A DNA stretch of 64,000 nt from Gadus chalcogrammus (lineage: Eukaryota > Chordata > Actinopteri > Gadiformes > Gadidae): assembly GCF_026213295.1 (NCBI RefSeq), contig NC_079419.1, positions 14,324,990 through 14,388,989 of the forward strand, read 5' to 3'. The notes under the pieces are model-generated. The model saw nothing but the letters and a program-made list of their open reading frames with translations, did no database searches and had not been told where the DNA came from. Of the stretch, positions 12,392-35,706 are shown piece by piece. Both the position numbers and the translations under genes were made by a program. The first letter of the stretch is position 1, and every line of letters starts with the position of its first letter.

Positions 12392-15278
12392 CTATTCAGG
12401 CAGGTAAGCTGAGTTGATGGATCCCGGCTTTAAGGAGACTGGTGGGAGGTGAGGGCAGCTCTTCCTCCTGGATTTAGCCAGGACACGGTGGATGAGGCTG
12501 GGGGATCCCTGAAGAACACCACCTCCCTTCTTGGAAGGGCTGTCAAGTGCCAGGGCACGCCGAATGCTGTTCTTCCTGGACAGCTTCGGTGTTCCAAGCC
12601 CATTGCTCTCACTAAAACCCAGAGAGAAAGAGATTATGCTCTGAATACCTTGGTCAATATTTGTCTTCCTATACACCCAGTAAAAGAATCCTAGTTTCTA
12701 ACCTTCCTTCGCTATAAACACATTGCCCTTTAATATCTTGGACTTCCTCATATAAATAGTGTAAACTGATCACTTCTTCCACAGTGACTGTAATGGTATT
12801 TTATCGCTCTTGTGGATTCAACGATGATGCTGAAAGGGCAGGTGTAGTTACCCTGGAGGGTTACAGGAGGCCGGAGTTGCCATAACAACAGGCACAGAGG
12901 CTCTCCTCAAGAGGGTGGGCGTGGCTTCCCCTGATTCCCCGTCCTGCTGAAACAAGTTCAATCATTACACCTTGAGTGAGTGATTTGTGTTTTTAAACCA
13001 AACCTCAACCAGTTCATGTTAAGTTAGCCCCACTTGTAACTCAACACTCCGATATGCGACTCCTTCTCCTGTAGGTGGCATGTGTCCCCATAAACATGTA
13101 AACGGGGACATGTGGCTTTTTATACTATAACATTCAACAGTGGGCTGTACATTCAGGAACACTATTCTGAACCAAGAAACCAGATACTTTTAGTGTCTAC
13201 TTCGAAACACTTTTAAGAGAACTGACATCTACCATAATTACAGATCCTCAATTCGATTTATTTACAGAACGATCATTTCACAAGATAATCTAAAAGCCCT
13301 TGAATCTGTAATGAGTCACCCTCGTTTTCATGTCCAGGAAAAAGGCAGCTCGTCATCTGATCTGTGCTAGAAGAGCAGTGAAGAAACCACTACTCCAAGC
13401 TAGAGACACTCAACTAGTGGTCGTACTGTACCGGTTGACTCAGAAACAGAACGACACGTACAGGCCCACATGTGGCGACACAGGCTGATGGGAAGTAGCC
13501 CTCGTTTCCGTTGGGTAGACGTCCAAACCACCACGTTTTGTCCTCTTTGACCAAAACCTGGATGACATCACCTTGGCTCAGGTCCAGTTCTTCTGGACCT
13601 TGGGCCCTATTGTGAATGGTCACCAACACCTGAATAGCAAATTAAAGGGCACATATTTTACCAACAGGTGTGATGTTGATTAGAAGGCACTACAGATTAT
13701 ACCTTAAAGTCACATCAGACATTGTGTGCATGTCCAGTCAGATGTAAAATAGACACTCTTTAATTGGTTGCCAAATAGGTCAGTTATTATCTTAACTTGT
13801 GTACCAGAAGATTATCGCACCATTTCTCTATTAATTGTCGCGTTTTTGAAGAAAGTAGTTCAATCCGGGTCGCTTTTAACTCACTTTATTTGTTAAAGTA
13901 TTTCGGTATGGTAACTTTGAAGCAAAAGGGGGGTAATTGTATCTAACACACGTGGAGAAAAATACCGTAGAGTTACTTCAAGCCCCGGGGCTTAGACCCG
14001 AGGCTCTCAACGGGTCTGCCTATGTTTCTGCCCTCAAATCCGACTCCCGCGCTGGTTAGTATCAAGTAGGCGTGGCCTGAGTTAAGTAGGCGTGGTCTAT
14101 GTGATGTATTGGCTCCGCCCTCCTCGCCTGTCTAAAGGTGCTGCCATCTGTGGCTTGAGTAGTTATTGCAGCTTGTGTGTTCGATCCTGCTTCCTAGTGG
14201 CTATGTGAGGGTAATGCAGCTTGTGTGTTCGATCCTGCTTCCTAGTGGCTATGTGGGGGCAGCTTATGTGCTTAAAATACGTAACAATTGCAATTTAGGT
14301 TAAATTGTGCGAGAGCATAACATTAATCAGTTGTTATGGCATGACTCAATAAAGGAGAGAAGCCAATCAGTTAATCAGGACAACACTAGTGAGAAGTACA
14401 CTGAAGGATTAAAGATGGATTACCCTTATATAGATCTGTTACTTACTCTGTGTCTTGACTCCTATTAGAGTGGAGGTTGGACCTAAAGACCTGGTTTCAC
14501 TAGTTAAATACCTGACTCTCTTGCTGGTTAAATCTGTGTTATACTTTGCCACCTCGTCCTATAGTCTGTCCTCCCCACTATCTTGTCCTACCCACTGTCC
14601 AGTCCACTCTTGAGGTTTAGGACCTGGACTTGACCATTAGCTGCTTTAACTTCAGTGTCCAGAACCAGATTTCAATCCATTTTAGGAATTTCCATCCATC
14701 TTGGATGGATGGAAATTCTTCACTTTTAAAGGAAACATAACAAACGTAACGTAGCGCCTGTTTCTGAATAAACACCACAACCAAAAATGCGGTCTTACTC
14801 AGCACTCTGTACATCACTATACTTTTGTTTTCAAGCGGATACCTACTGAACTCGCCTTATCTTCATCTGCAGGTCGGAGTCTCACCCTTGATCTGCCAAC
14901 TGGGGGAAAGAAATTGCTAAGCCGTGCCACACAAATAGAATAGAACCACTACTAGAACATTTGACACCACAAATGTAAATTAAACAGATTTCTATGATCA
15001 AATGCTCATACTCATGAGCATTTGAACGTGGACATTTGTTCAGATCTACATATGTTTAGATTGAACCGTACAAACAACACTGTCAATGTTAAACCAGACT
15101 TGGAAGGCTCTAGTCATCATAATGGGTCAAACTACAGGATGGATACAACCGTTGTGTGCGGGTATATGCGTGTGCGTTGATGTGTGTTTGTGTGTGTGTG
15201 GTCTAACTCACCTTTGGGAGAGAACACTGTGGTAAAGACCTCAAACTGCTCATCACTCTGCATGTATATTTGCTGCAT
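12392..15278 (-). CDS. vxn: Vexin-like protein with an internal SH3 domain
   Basis: Five minus-strand exons are proposed: 15278-15212, 14899-14886, 13629-13462, 12946-12852 and 12611-12392 (stop). Lengths 67, 14, 168, 95 and 220 add to 564, giving 187 residues with every splice phase matched. The N-terminus MQQIYMQSDEQFEVFTTV matches the start of human vexin (MHQIYSCSDENIEVFTTV), and the C-terminus ...SRRKS...GSINSAYLPE resembles its end (HKKKSEYVGATNSAF). The locus lies between adhfe1 and mybl1, as in human. Vexin promotes neurogenesis in vertebrates. The third exon is a clear SH3 domain, which mammalian vexin does not have to my knowledge. An upstream in-frame ATG at 15386 would add 36 residues; I chose 15278 because it aligns with human. 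Exon 2 is the least certain: a longer form ending near 14839 is possible, and another exon could lie at 13650-14850. Confidence 0.75.
13462..13629 (-). CDS. vxn: SH3-domain exon of vxn
   Basis: The exon encodes 56 residues in phase 0-0. SH3 hallmarks appear in order: VLVTIHNRAQ at the ALYDY position, the acidic stretch PEELDLSQGDVIQVL, the WW pair in KTWWFGRL, and GYFPSACV with the ligand-binding proline. The acceptor is attcag and the donor is GTACGT. SH3 domains bind proline-rich peptides. The ALYDY motif itself is diverged, so ligand preference cannot be read off. Confidence 0.88.
14168..14263. repeat. 48-bp direct tandem duplication
   Basis: The block beginning gcagcttgtgtgttcgatcc occurs at 14168 and again at 14216, nearly identical, in the intron before the vxn SH3 exon. 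Confidence 0.85.
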
Positions 15279-15386
15279 GCTGCAGTGCTGCATTGGTCTC
15301 TTGAGACTGCGGTCCAAACACTGCCGCTGTGCCTCCTTTAAATAGTCAGCTGTCGCTAATCCTGGATGGGTTCCATGCACGTGCAT

Positions 15387-16790
15387 TTATTTATTTACAA
15401 ACTCACTCCGAAAAACAGGCGTGTAGCAGAAAGCAAACAGCGGAGATCCACCAACTCTAGAAACACATTAATGACCTGTAGGTTGCTAGTTCAAATCCCC
15501 ATAAAATATATATTTTTGGCTTAATTCCTGGTAGTGGGGTCTGTGGGACTATGGGGAATCATAACCCACGTCATGGGCAACTAACAAAAGGAATAGTTCT
15601 GATTAATTAAGAGTCCCGTCCATAATGACTATGATGGACTGGATTACAAGCATTGGCATGAAACCGGTGTGCTATATCACTCTACCGCTACTCTTGGCTC
15701 CCAGTCCCTTCCAGGAGTCCCACTGCTCAGAGGGGCAACTCTCTGCTCCCATAGGTTAAACCACTTAAAGGCATCACGATGAGAGACATTCTTAGCCCCG
15801 CCGCCTAATCTGGACACTGGTTTAGACTACTTAGCTTCACTTCTGTAAGGCATGCAAGACGAGATGTGCCAAGCAAATTCGTTCAGTCCTTCACGATAAA
15901 ACCAGCCAGAACCAACCCCCCCCCCCCCCATGGGCTATGCCCCAGTCTGACCAGCTGCGTGCCTGGGATGGCACAACATATGATTGGCAATCCTGAGATA
16001 CCCGTACTAAATCAGGCAAATAAATTAATGAAGTTAATTTCGTCATGGTTACATCCTCTGTACAGGTATGCTCTTTGTTGTGCACTGGTTCTTTGCCAGT
16101 CCTTGGCCACCCCTACTTATTGAGTATGGACGTGCCACTAGGTCAATGGAAGGGTTATGGCATCCGTCTGGCTGAACCCTCTGGATGGGGACACACTCTT
16201 ATCCTCATATTCTGTGGAGATTAATGAGTTAATGATCTAGTAGGGTCCAGGATTCCATTCCTAAATATCAAGGAGTAGTAAAGTAGTAAATCGTCAGTCT
16301 ACATCAAGCTGGTCAGTTACAGGCGGGGATGGCTCAACTTATGGCTGCTGTGATCAGTGAGAGTGGCGAGTGAGGGGAGAACGGGGACTATTCAAGCTTT
16401 ATTTGGCATTGTATAAAAGTCAGATAAACCACACCACAAAACAATTCTGATTGGTCCAGCATTTAGCTTATTAGTTTTACCCAGCCAATCCCACGCCAGG
16501 CCAAGATAGGATCTTAGTGAGAATGGATCGCAAATACTATTTTATAACCAAAGATATTCCTGAATCAAGATGACATTTTAAAAGGACCTTAACAATTATT
16601 TCAATAAACATAAAAACATTTAAGACAAGGAGGTAGGCATTTTCCTCAATGTAGAAGATTGAGTGTGTTTCAGTGTTTCATTTAATTAATTCAATAATAA
16701 TTAAAACAAAAAGCCTAGAAAGACTGGATTGGGAGGTGGTGGAGTGCGTGTGTTCATCCGTCTCGTCAAGAGTTGGGTTAGGACCCAGAC
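15387..16790. other. Intergenic space between vxn and adhfe1
   Basis: No exon recognised. A C13 run lies at about 15917-15929. Short pieces look like SINE tRNA regions (for example ggttgctagttcaaatcccc near 15480). The vxn promoter should lie at the left end, as vxn reads leftward from 15278. Confidence 0.5.
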
Positions 16791-22797
<6,007 letters not shown>

Positions 22798-23207
22798 TGC
22801 TGTCGAGGGTCGAAGGATTGGGATATGTTTTCCTGCGGTTTCGGCGATCTTTAACTTCGGTACGGCGCTGCGGTTCTACGTCTTTGGTTCCCTCCTCCCA
22901 CCAACAGCACGGAACATGTGGGGTAGAGTTCACGCTAGACGGCCAGGAGTAAAGACCCTCCTCTCAGCACGCACGCGCACACACTCACACACTCACACAC
23001 AGCGTCTTTTGTTGTTGTTTTTTTACATTTATTGGTTTAAGATAAAGATGAACGGATTATTTTTATACTTTTGAAAAAATAATTTTGATTAAATACCGGG
23101 GCAATGGGTTAGGTTCTGTGTTTGAATTGTATACTGTCAACTGCTATTGCAAATTCTGCGGGTGACTGAAGCTTCTTTTTTTAAGACAATGACCTTACCA
23201 CCAAAGG

Positions 23208-23213
<6 letters not shown>

Positions 23214-23274
<61 letters not shown>
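23214..23274. repeat. (CT)n microsatellite
   Basis: About 60 bp of uninterrupted CT, roughly 420 bp upstream of the adhfe1 start codon. Confidence 0.97.
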
Positions 23275-23275
<1 letters not shown>

Positions 23276-23499
23276 GAATCAGATCTAACTTGATCTTTGC
23301 CCTTTGCATTGGATTCCGAATGCAGCTACTGGCTTCGGGTCTGGTAAAGGTTGCGCTGTCGTCTTGATGATGCAGAGGTGATCTTGTCGCCATGGTCATC
23401 TGGAGACCGGGCTAGCCCTCTCCTTCCGGTGACCCCTCAACACACAAACACACACCAGCCGTCGCTTTGGGGAGCAAACTTCCTGCTGATGTGGATGAA

Positions 23500-23640
23500 A
23501 ATGCAGTGGCTGGGGTGTTCCAGTCTGAGCCAAAAGGTACTGGGTTTGATCCCCAACGATCCCCAGTCTATTTGACGTCCTTGAGCAAGATGCCTAAACC
23601 CCTACCTGCTCCTTGACCTGTATCCAAAAAGTAATCCCTG
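23500..23640 (+). mobile_element. Partial tRNA-derived SINE
   Basis: tactgggtttgatccccaac looks like a diverged B box, followed by gagcaagatgcctaaacccc, the counterpart of aagcaagacacttaaccct in the SINE at 20542. A similar fragment is at about 40245-40305. Confidence 0.6.
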
Positions 23641-23689
23641 TGAATCCCTGACATCAAGGAAATTAAGTGACATAATTTCTGTGATGTCA

Positions 23690-23860
23690 CTTCAGTAGAG
23701 TCACCTCCATGAAGTCACCTCCATGGGCTCACCTTCATGATGTCACCTCCTTGATGTCACATTCCCGATGGCACCTCCATGATGTCCCCAACATGGTGTC
23801 ACCTTCATGATGTCCCCTCCATGACGTCATCTCCACAGTGTCACCATAATGCTCTTGGGA
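23690..23860. repeat. Minisatellite of about 17-18 bp containing a CRE palindrome
   Basis: Around nine degenerate copies of a unit near atgatgtcacctcc. One copy, at 23822-23829, is the exact palindrome TGACGTCA, the cAMP-response element consensus. It lies about 1.7 kb upstream of the putative crh TATA box; any function is inference. Confidence 0.75.
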
Positions 23861-24635
23861 TACACAACGGCGTAGAGTTCCATCGTTACACTCCTTCTAT
23901 TCTGAGGTCCTCATCAGCTAAACAACCCTGTGACAACTTTTCCAAATGTGAAAAAGGTTTGGATCTCAGTATGTCCCACTAGCTGATTACTATTGTCCAC
24001 TAATTGGCATCTCAGTGAGCTGTCCCTATAGCTTGTCTAGCTCGCCATGATAATTTGAGTGGCCTATCCATGGCAGAACAGAGCCTTGCCACTTGAACTT
24101 TCTGAGTGAACTTGGAATAATTAGGAAGCATCTACAGTCTATTAGTTTCCCAGTATAGAGTTCCTGTCTGGCAGCAACGTCTGTCCTTGCTGCATGAGTC
24201 ATAACCAGTGACTCATGCAGCAATAACCATACACTGGAATATACAAATGACTATATTATTGTGTACACACACTATTGAACATTATGTAAACACTCATACA
24301 TATTTGCAATTGCTATTGTTTTTTAAACTGGCTCATTCCTGTGTCTTTAGTTTATTCTATTTGCTCATTAGGGGAAACAGAGGACGACTAGTTCCTGTGT
24401 GACATCCATTCTAATTGAATGCAACCAGCCAATGGGAGAGCCGTATGGACATGCTGTCATCATCAGTCAATGATTAAAGGTCAGAGAGAGACGTGGATGA
24501 CGGAGCAGCCAGCACAACAAGCACCAAACTATTTGTCTTGTTACTTTTGAGACGCCAGCTTTTATCTGATTCAACTGGTGTTCTGTTCTGGAAAGATTGG
24601 GAGCCTCTCTGCGTTACCATAGTTGACTATTGTTG

Positions 24636-24910
24636 GAAACTGGGAGCTGCCCAGTACAACCACAGTCCTTCACTGGTTGTCATTGGGAGTTGCCCTGGAC
24701 AAACATAGTCTTCTGCTGGTGGGCAGTGAATGTTGCCCAGTGTGACCGTAGTGTAATACTCTTGGACACTAGGAGCTGCCCTGTTCAACCAGTTTTCTAC
24801 TGGTGGACGGAGCTGCCCAGTTTAACCATAGTATACTACCAGTGGAAACTAGACCTACAAAGTACAACCAATATTCTGCTGGTGGACACTGAGAGCTTCC
24901 CAGTCGGTCG
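24636..24910 (+). repeat. 43-bp-period minisatellite
   Basis: About six degenerate copies of a unit of the form gggagctgcccagtacaacc + acagtcttctactggtggacact. The same unit occurs in the opposite orientation at 31438-31545 and as one partial copy near 34944. Confidence 0.8.
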
Positions 24911-25527
24911 TATAGGAGCCATATTGTATTCTTGATTTTAGTTCCTCATTGTTGGTGTATCTGTTTGTGTGTTGTTGAAATGTTTATTTGAGTGTTATTT
25001 GTTCTCCAGATGAAATGTCATGGATTCTGTGTTGGTTTGGCTTTAGAAGGTCACTGTTCTTCGGAGGTTTCAGCTCATGTTTAGAAACGCTGTCTTCACA
25101 AACTCGCTGTCCTCCAAAAAAATACTAGTTGAAAAAAAAGTATGAAATAAAAAGGATAATATAAATATAATACTTTAAAAAAAAATAGGGATGATAATGG
25201 TGTTTAAAAAGCATATCACTTGGAATAGATTGAATATATTTCCAAATGTTATATTTAAATAACAGCTACCATTTTCCATCTGAGAAGTTATTGTTTATTC
25301 GGTGCAGGACTATTGTCGTTATTACTGGGCCGATAATTGGATATTATAGTTTCAATTAGATATTCTATGTGTATATTGGACAATACCAGAACAGCCCATG
25401 AACTGACACTGAAAATTGGCTAATAATAGAAGGAATCCATACATTGGACATTTGAATTCAGGTCCTGCAAGGTCTACGTTAGCACTTGCGTAGGCACCCT
25501 CGTTGTTGATGAGACGGAACCGAAGTC

Positions 25528-25537
25528 TATATAAATA
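25528..25537 (+). promoter_or_regulatory. crh: Putative crh TATA box
   Basis: TATATAAATA lies about 70 bp before a good donor (TTAG|GTAACC at 25609). That donor would end a non-coding first exon spliced to the acceptor at 25880, just before the ATG. Vertebrate crh genes have this arrangement: a TATA promoter, a non-coding exon 1 and one intron. Not proven from sequence alone. Confidence 0.55.
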
Positions 25538-25882
25538 AACAAAAGCGACCGGTTGTATTAAATACTCCACCTCAATATTAGAAGGAAGCGGTGTGCAGTT
25601 CACCTTAGGTAACCAAACTTCTGTGTATGAATGGATGGATCGATTCGTATTTTTTATCTAAATAATCAGATAGGCTATCTTTATTTTGCACAGTAGCCTT
25701 CAATTTCAAGATACCAGACCATTAGTTGCATTCTCTAATTGATGCATTGCGCAATTTATTTTTTTAAATATAAAACATAAAAAATACACTTTTGGCAATC
25801 CAAATCCACAAGGCATATTCAAACGTGTAGGCCTATTTCTCTCGTGGTTGGTAACTTCCAAACTCCGTCTCCGTCTGCAGAG

Positions 25883-26344
25883 ATGAATCTCATGATGGTT
25901 TGTGCCGTGGCTCTTTTGGGAGCTTGCCAGCCCGCTTATGAGTGCAGAGCCATAGAGAGCCGGACCGGATCCCGCCTGTCGGACAGGCTTCAGCACCTGC
26001 CGCTGCCCATCCTCCTCCGGCTCGGTGAGCAGTACTCCATCCAGCTGGACAATTCCAAACAAGACCCCTCTCCGGTCAGGTCGGACCTGTGGTCACACGG
26101 CCCGTCCCCAGCCGCAACAGTCAACCGCGCCCTGCAGCTGCAGCTCACCCAGCGAAAGGTCGCTAGCTCCGAAGGGCAGCAGGAGGAAGATTCCGCGGAG
26201 AAAGAAAAGCGCTCCGACGATCCACCCATTTCCCTGGACCTGACTTTCCACCTGCTCCGAGAAGTTCTGGAGATGGCTCGGGCGGAACAGCTCGCCCAGC
26301 AGGCCAATGATAACCGCAAAATGATGGACATATTTGGCAAATGA
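25883..26344 (+). CDS. crh: Corticotropin-releasing hormone precursor
   Basis: A single coding exon of 153 residues. It starts at the ATG just after an acceptor (ctgcag, 25880), giving a signal peptide MNLMMVCAVALLGACQP. The mature 41-residue peptide lies at 26213-26335, released after the basic site KEKR. It starts SDDPPISLDLTFHLLREVLE and ends in RKMMDIF followed by GK, the amidation signal. CRH is the hypothalamic peptide that drives ACTH release. An earlier in-frame ATG at 25844 lies in the inferred intron. The precursor is short, and the peptide differs at several positions from the common SEEPP...HSNRK form. Whether this is crha or crhb was not decided. An AATAAA lies at about 26582. 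Confidence 0.97.
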   Translation: MNLMMVCAVALLGACQPAYECRAIESRTGSRLSDRLQHLPLPILLRLGEQYSIQLDNSKQDPSPVRSDLWSHGPSPAATVNRALQLQLTQRKVASSEGQQEEDSAEKEKRSDDPPISLDLTFHLLREVLEMARAEQLAQQANDNRKMMDIFGK

Positions 26345-26936
26345 GCTTTGGAAGAACCAACCCATTTTTTTTCTTTTCGTAAGACACGTGTTAAATTATT
26401 GTATTGTTTTTGTTTTGATGCATACCACAACTAACTGGTCCTTTCATTTGTCGGGTTTGTAAAAATGTGTTATAGGATCTTGTCCCTGGTGGCTTCCTAA
26501 CTATTGCAACTATTTTAAAAGCCTTAATTCTGCCTTTGAATCACGCATAATGCATTTGTTATGGTCATTTTGTTCCATCGAAATAAATATTTCCTTCTAA
26601 AACACATGCTAACAAGTTTTGTTAGACAATATTATGGGAGCATCCATCTAAAATGTTAAAGAAGCTCAGGCTATATATCTTATTTGTAATAAAATATTTC
26701 TCAATGTTCATTGCTGATTCACGTGTCGCCTCGGTTATTGAAAGCCAGTGTATTCTACCAGTCATTTACGCAATCTTTACGCACGGACGCGTTCAATTAC
26801 GCACCTATCTCCCCTTGTACAATTATGGAAATAGATTCACAGACGTGATGAAGGCTACAGTGTTGGATTTCAACGGACATAAGCACGAGATAAGTCTCGG
26901 TGTGTCCATTGAGCCGAGTTGGAGGGAAGAATGGTT
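26345..26936. other. crh 3' UTR and convergent space to trim55
   Basis: The crh 3' UTR runs to about 26610, with an AATAAA at about 26582. The remaining bases up to the trim55 stop at 26937 hold no recognised gene and would include the trim55 3' UTR on the minus strand. Confidence 0.6.
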
Positions 26937-33168
<6,232 letters not shown>

Positions 33169-33460
33169 CTTGTTATAAAGTTGAGCGGAACGTCAAATCC
33201 CCAGAGATTAGCTAATAAAATCCGTTCAAAGAGTGGACCCGTTGTCGCGTTCTTCGGGTCAACTCAGGGGCCAAATCCCCCAAGAACTGTTGCAATTAGA
33301 AGTGTCGGGCGTTTCGCAAACTGTGTCCTCCAAGTTGCTTCACGCGGCGTCTCGCCCATTGAATGTCACGAGCTGTTTTTAGTAAAGGCCACGTCAAGCG
33401 TTGCCATGCTTACATGCCCATATATGAAAGTGTAAGCAGGCCTGTGTGGTGTGGTGTGTG

Positions 33461-33513
<53 letters not shown>

Positions 33514-34389
33514 TTGTGTGTGTTGTGAGTGCGCACCGTTTGTATGTGTGTCCTCGGTCCAGGCAAGCTAGGCAGCAGGCCTATCATGTGGACTAAAAGT
33601 AGCGTCAGTTTATTGACACATCATTCATTTTTAATAATCCTTTATTTATAATATATGTCTATATCTTGACATTTTGCAGTTGACGGAATGGTGCAAGATA
33701 ATGTTATGTTTATGCAATACAAAAAATAAGATACATTCATTAAACGCATATTAAAATAAAACACACGTCCGAACATGCAACCAAATCACTAATGTTATGT
33801 GTATCTGAAAGTAACTGAAGATGAATTTAGTAAGCTTACATCATTTAGAACGAAGACATTCTCTCCATCAAAAGATAATGCATGTGATAAGTTTATATTC
33901 ATAGATTGATGATTGGTTTTGTTGTGACTATTTAATCATGTGACCAACATACTTATTTTTCCATCACATCCGTCACAACAACTGAATACATTTACAGTTC
34001 TTTGTGTTAAACATCCGGTTGTTTCACGGGTCTATAGAATAAAGACTTTAATTTACTATGACCAAGGGCTTTTGTCCGGACATATCATTCTCATAACTGC
34101 AGCCATTGATATTGGTAAAAATTGGATTTCAATTATTTATAATAAAAATAAACGCAAAGCCCACTCTAACTCTAACGTAACACCCTCTCCAATCAAATGT
34201 TCCTGCCCTGGTTCTGCACACACAAAATCGAGTCGTATGTGCCAATTGTGTGCTCTCTAGAAGTTTCCCAAAACAAGGTCAAACACCACATACATCATGA
34301 GAGTCTGTTTGTAGGAAAAGGAGTTGAAATTGTTGGTAGCCTGAGAGTAGAGGTCAGAGGTTAATCTCCCATGGGGTCGGGGCGGGTCC
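33169..34389. other. trim55-dnajc5b intergenic region
   Basis: Holds the trim55 5' region, a (GT)n tract (33444-33524) and about 700 bp of AT-rich sequence with no recognised gene. The dnajc5b 3' UTR should lie at the right end. Confidence 0.55.
33444..33524. repeat. (GT)n microsatellite, interrupted
   Basis: GT repeats broken by gg and ttg interruptions, about 280 bp upstream of the trim55 start codon. Confidence 0.95.
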
Positions 34390-35706
34390 TCAGGTGTAGG
34401 TGTCCGCATACCTGCGGTTTCCATCGCAATCAGCTGAGTCTTCTCGCTGGCTCCGCTGCTGGGCTGCTGCACCACCGGAGCATCTCCGCCTTCTACAACC
34501 ACAGGAAGTATGGTTTACCACAGGAGGAAATACTTCCTGGTGAAGCGGCCCTCTGAAAACCCATTTCCTGGTTCTGCTCACCGTTGTCATGGCCAACCTC
34601 CTCCTCCAGGTCGTCTGGGGAGACGTATGCGTCTGACTCCGCCCCCTCCCCGGGCGGCGTGGGCTTCAGTCTGCCACAGCAGCAGTTACAGCAGCAGCAC
34701 AGACAGCAGCAGCAGTAGAAGCGGTCAGCACCCCACACACAGCAAACAGACACTGGAGAGACAGAGGAGTCAGGACCCAAAAACGCAATTTCAGTGTGTC
34801 AACCCCCGCACACACAGAACACTAAGAGTTCACTAATCACTCTCATGTGCTCAGAGCGTGTGCATTATCAGGCTGGACACAACTCTGGATCGCGACCCAT
34901 TTTAGGTACCTCCCGACCCGGAGTTCAAGAAATACTGCTCTACTGATCGACACTGGGAGCTGCACACACACCTTGGCCCACCAGGTGGAGAGCATGAAGT
35001 AGGTGTTGACGTTCTCCTCCCCAAATTGCTGGGCGACGTAGAGGCCCAGGGAGCCATAGCTGTCGTAAATGTTCCTCTTGGTGAGGTCCGACAGCACTGA
35101 GTGGGCTCCGTTCAGCTCCTTGAACTTATCTGCCGCCTCTGGGTTGTCCGGGTTCTTGTCCGGGTGGTACCGCAGGGCTAGCTTCCTGAAGATCCAAACA
35201 ACACTGTGTGTGTGTGTGTGTGTGCTTCTTTGTGATACCAAACAGGGTTCCAGGGTTCCTTTTTTTGCCCTTTAGATGGCTTAGGGTTGGGTCGCCAAAG
35301 GTCTCCCTGTGAAGCCATTTGAGACCTAGCAGTGATTAAGGACTAAACAAATCAAATGTACTTGGACTTCAGTCCCCTTTTCTCCCTCCACCATTCTGCC
35401 TCTTTCTGTCTCTTCTCATCCCTCCATCATTCCGTCAGTCTCTATGTTACTTCTCGCTCCCTCTGCCGTACCACAGTACTTGCATGATGTCTGTGGGTGT
35501 TAGCACCAGACACAGTTCATACAATAACCCCTGATGTTGGAGTGTTAGAGGGACACCGGCAGACAGTCCTTCTCTCAACCCTCGGTTTAAACAGGCCTAC
35601 CTGTAAGACTTCTTGATTTCTTCATGGCTACAGCTCTTCTCCAGACCAAGGACGAGGTACAGGGACTCCCGGAGGTGGACAGTGTTCGCTGCCGGCTCTC
35701 GGACAT
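34390..35706 (-). CDS. dnajc5b: DNAJC5B, cysteine-string J-domain cochaperone
   Basis: Cysteine-string proteins are palmitoylated Hsp70 cochaperones of secretory vesicles. Four coding exons: 35706-35601, 35185-34972, 34752-34582 and 34492-34390. The J domain spans [13 protein letters not shown] (first exon) and [16 protein letters not shown] with the HPD motif, then [19 protein letters not shown]. The cysteine string [16 protein letters not shown] follows, then [10 protein letters not shown] and, in the last exon, SEKTQLI and NRRYADTYT. Frame breaks: one G missing after TLSTSG, one base missing before the cysteine string, and one base off between EKTQLI and GNRRY; the linker may hold a further slip. 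The family's key features are all recognisable, so errors or recent decay are both possible. Synteny between trim55 and pde7a supports dnajc5b over its paralogues. Confidence 0.88.

Larger units (their letters stand above)
22798..25527. other. adhfe1-crh intergenic region
   Basis: adhfe1 (leftward) and crh (rightward) are divergent here. The region holds a (CT)n tract (23214-23274), a partial SINE (about 23500-23640), an 18-bp-type minisatellite (about 23690-23860) and a 43-bp minisatellite (about 24636-24910). RRS1, which lies here in human, was not seen. Confidence 0.6.

Noticed and set aside
25990..26430. Open frames antisense to crh (146 and 90 codons)
   Set aside because: They mirror the GC-rich crh coding exon; the sense strand gives an unmistakable hormone precursor.
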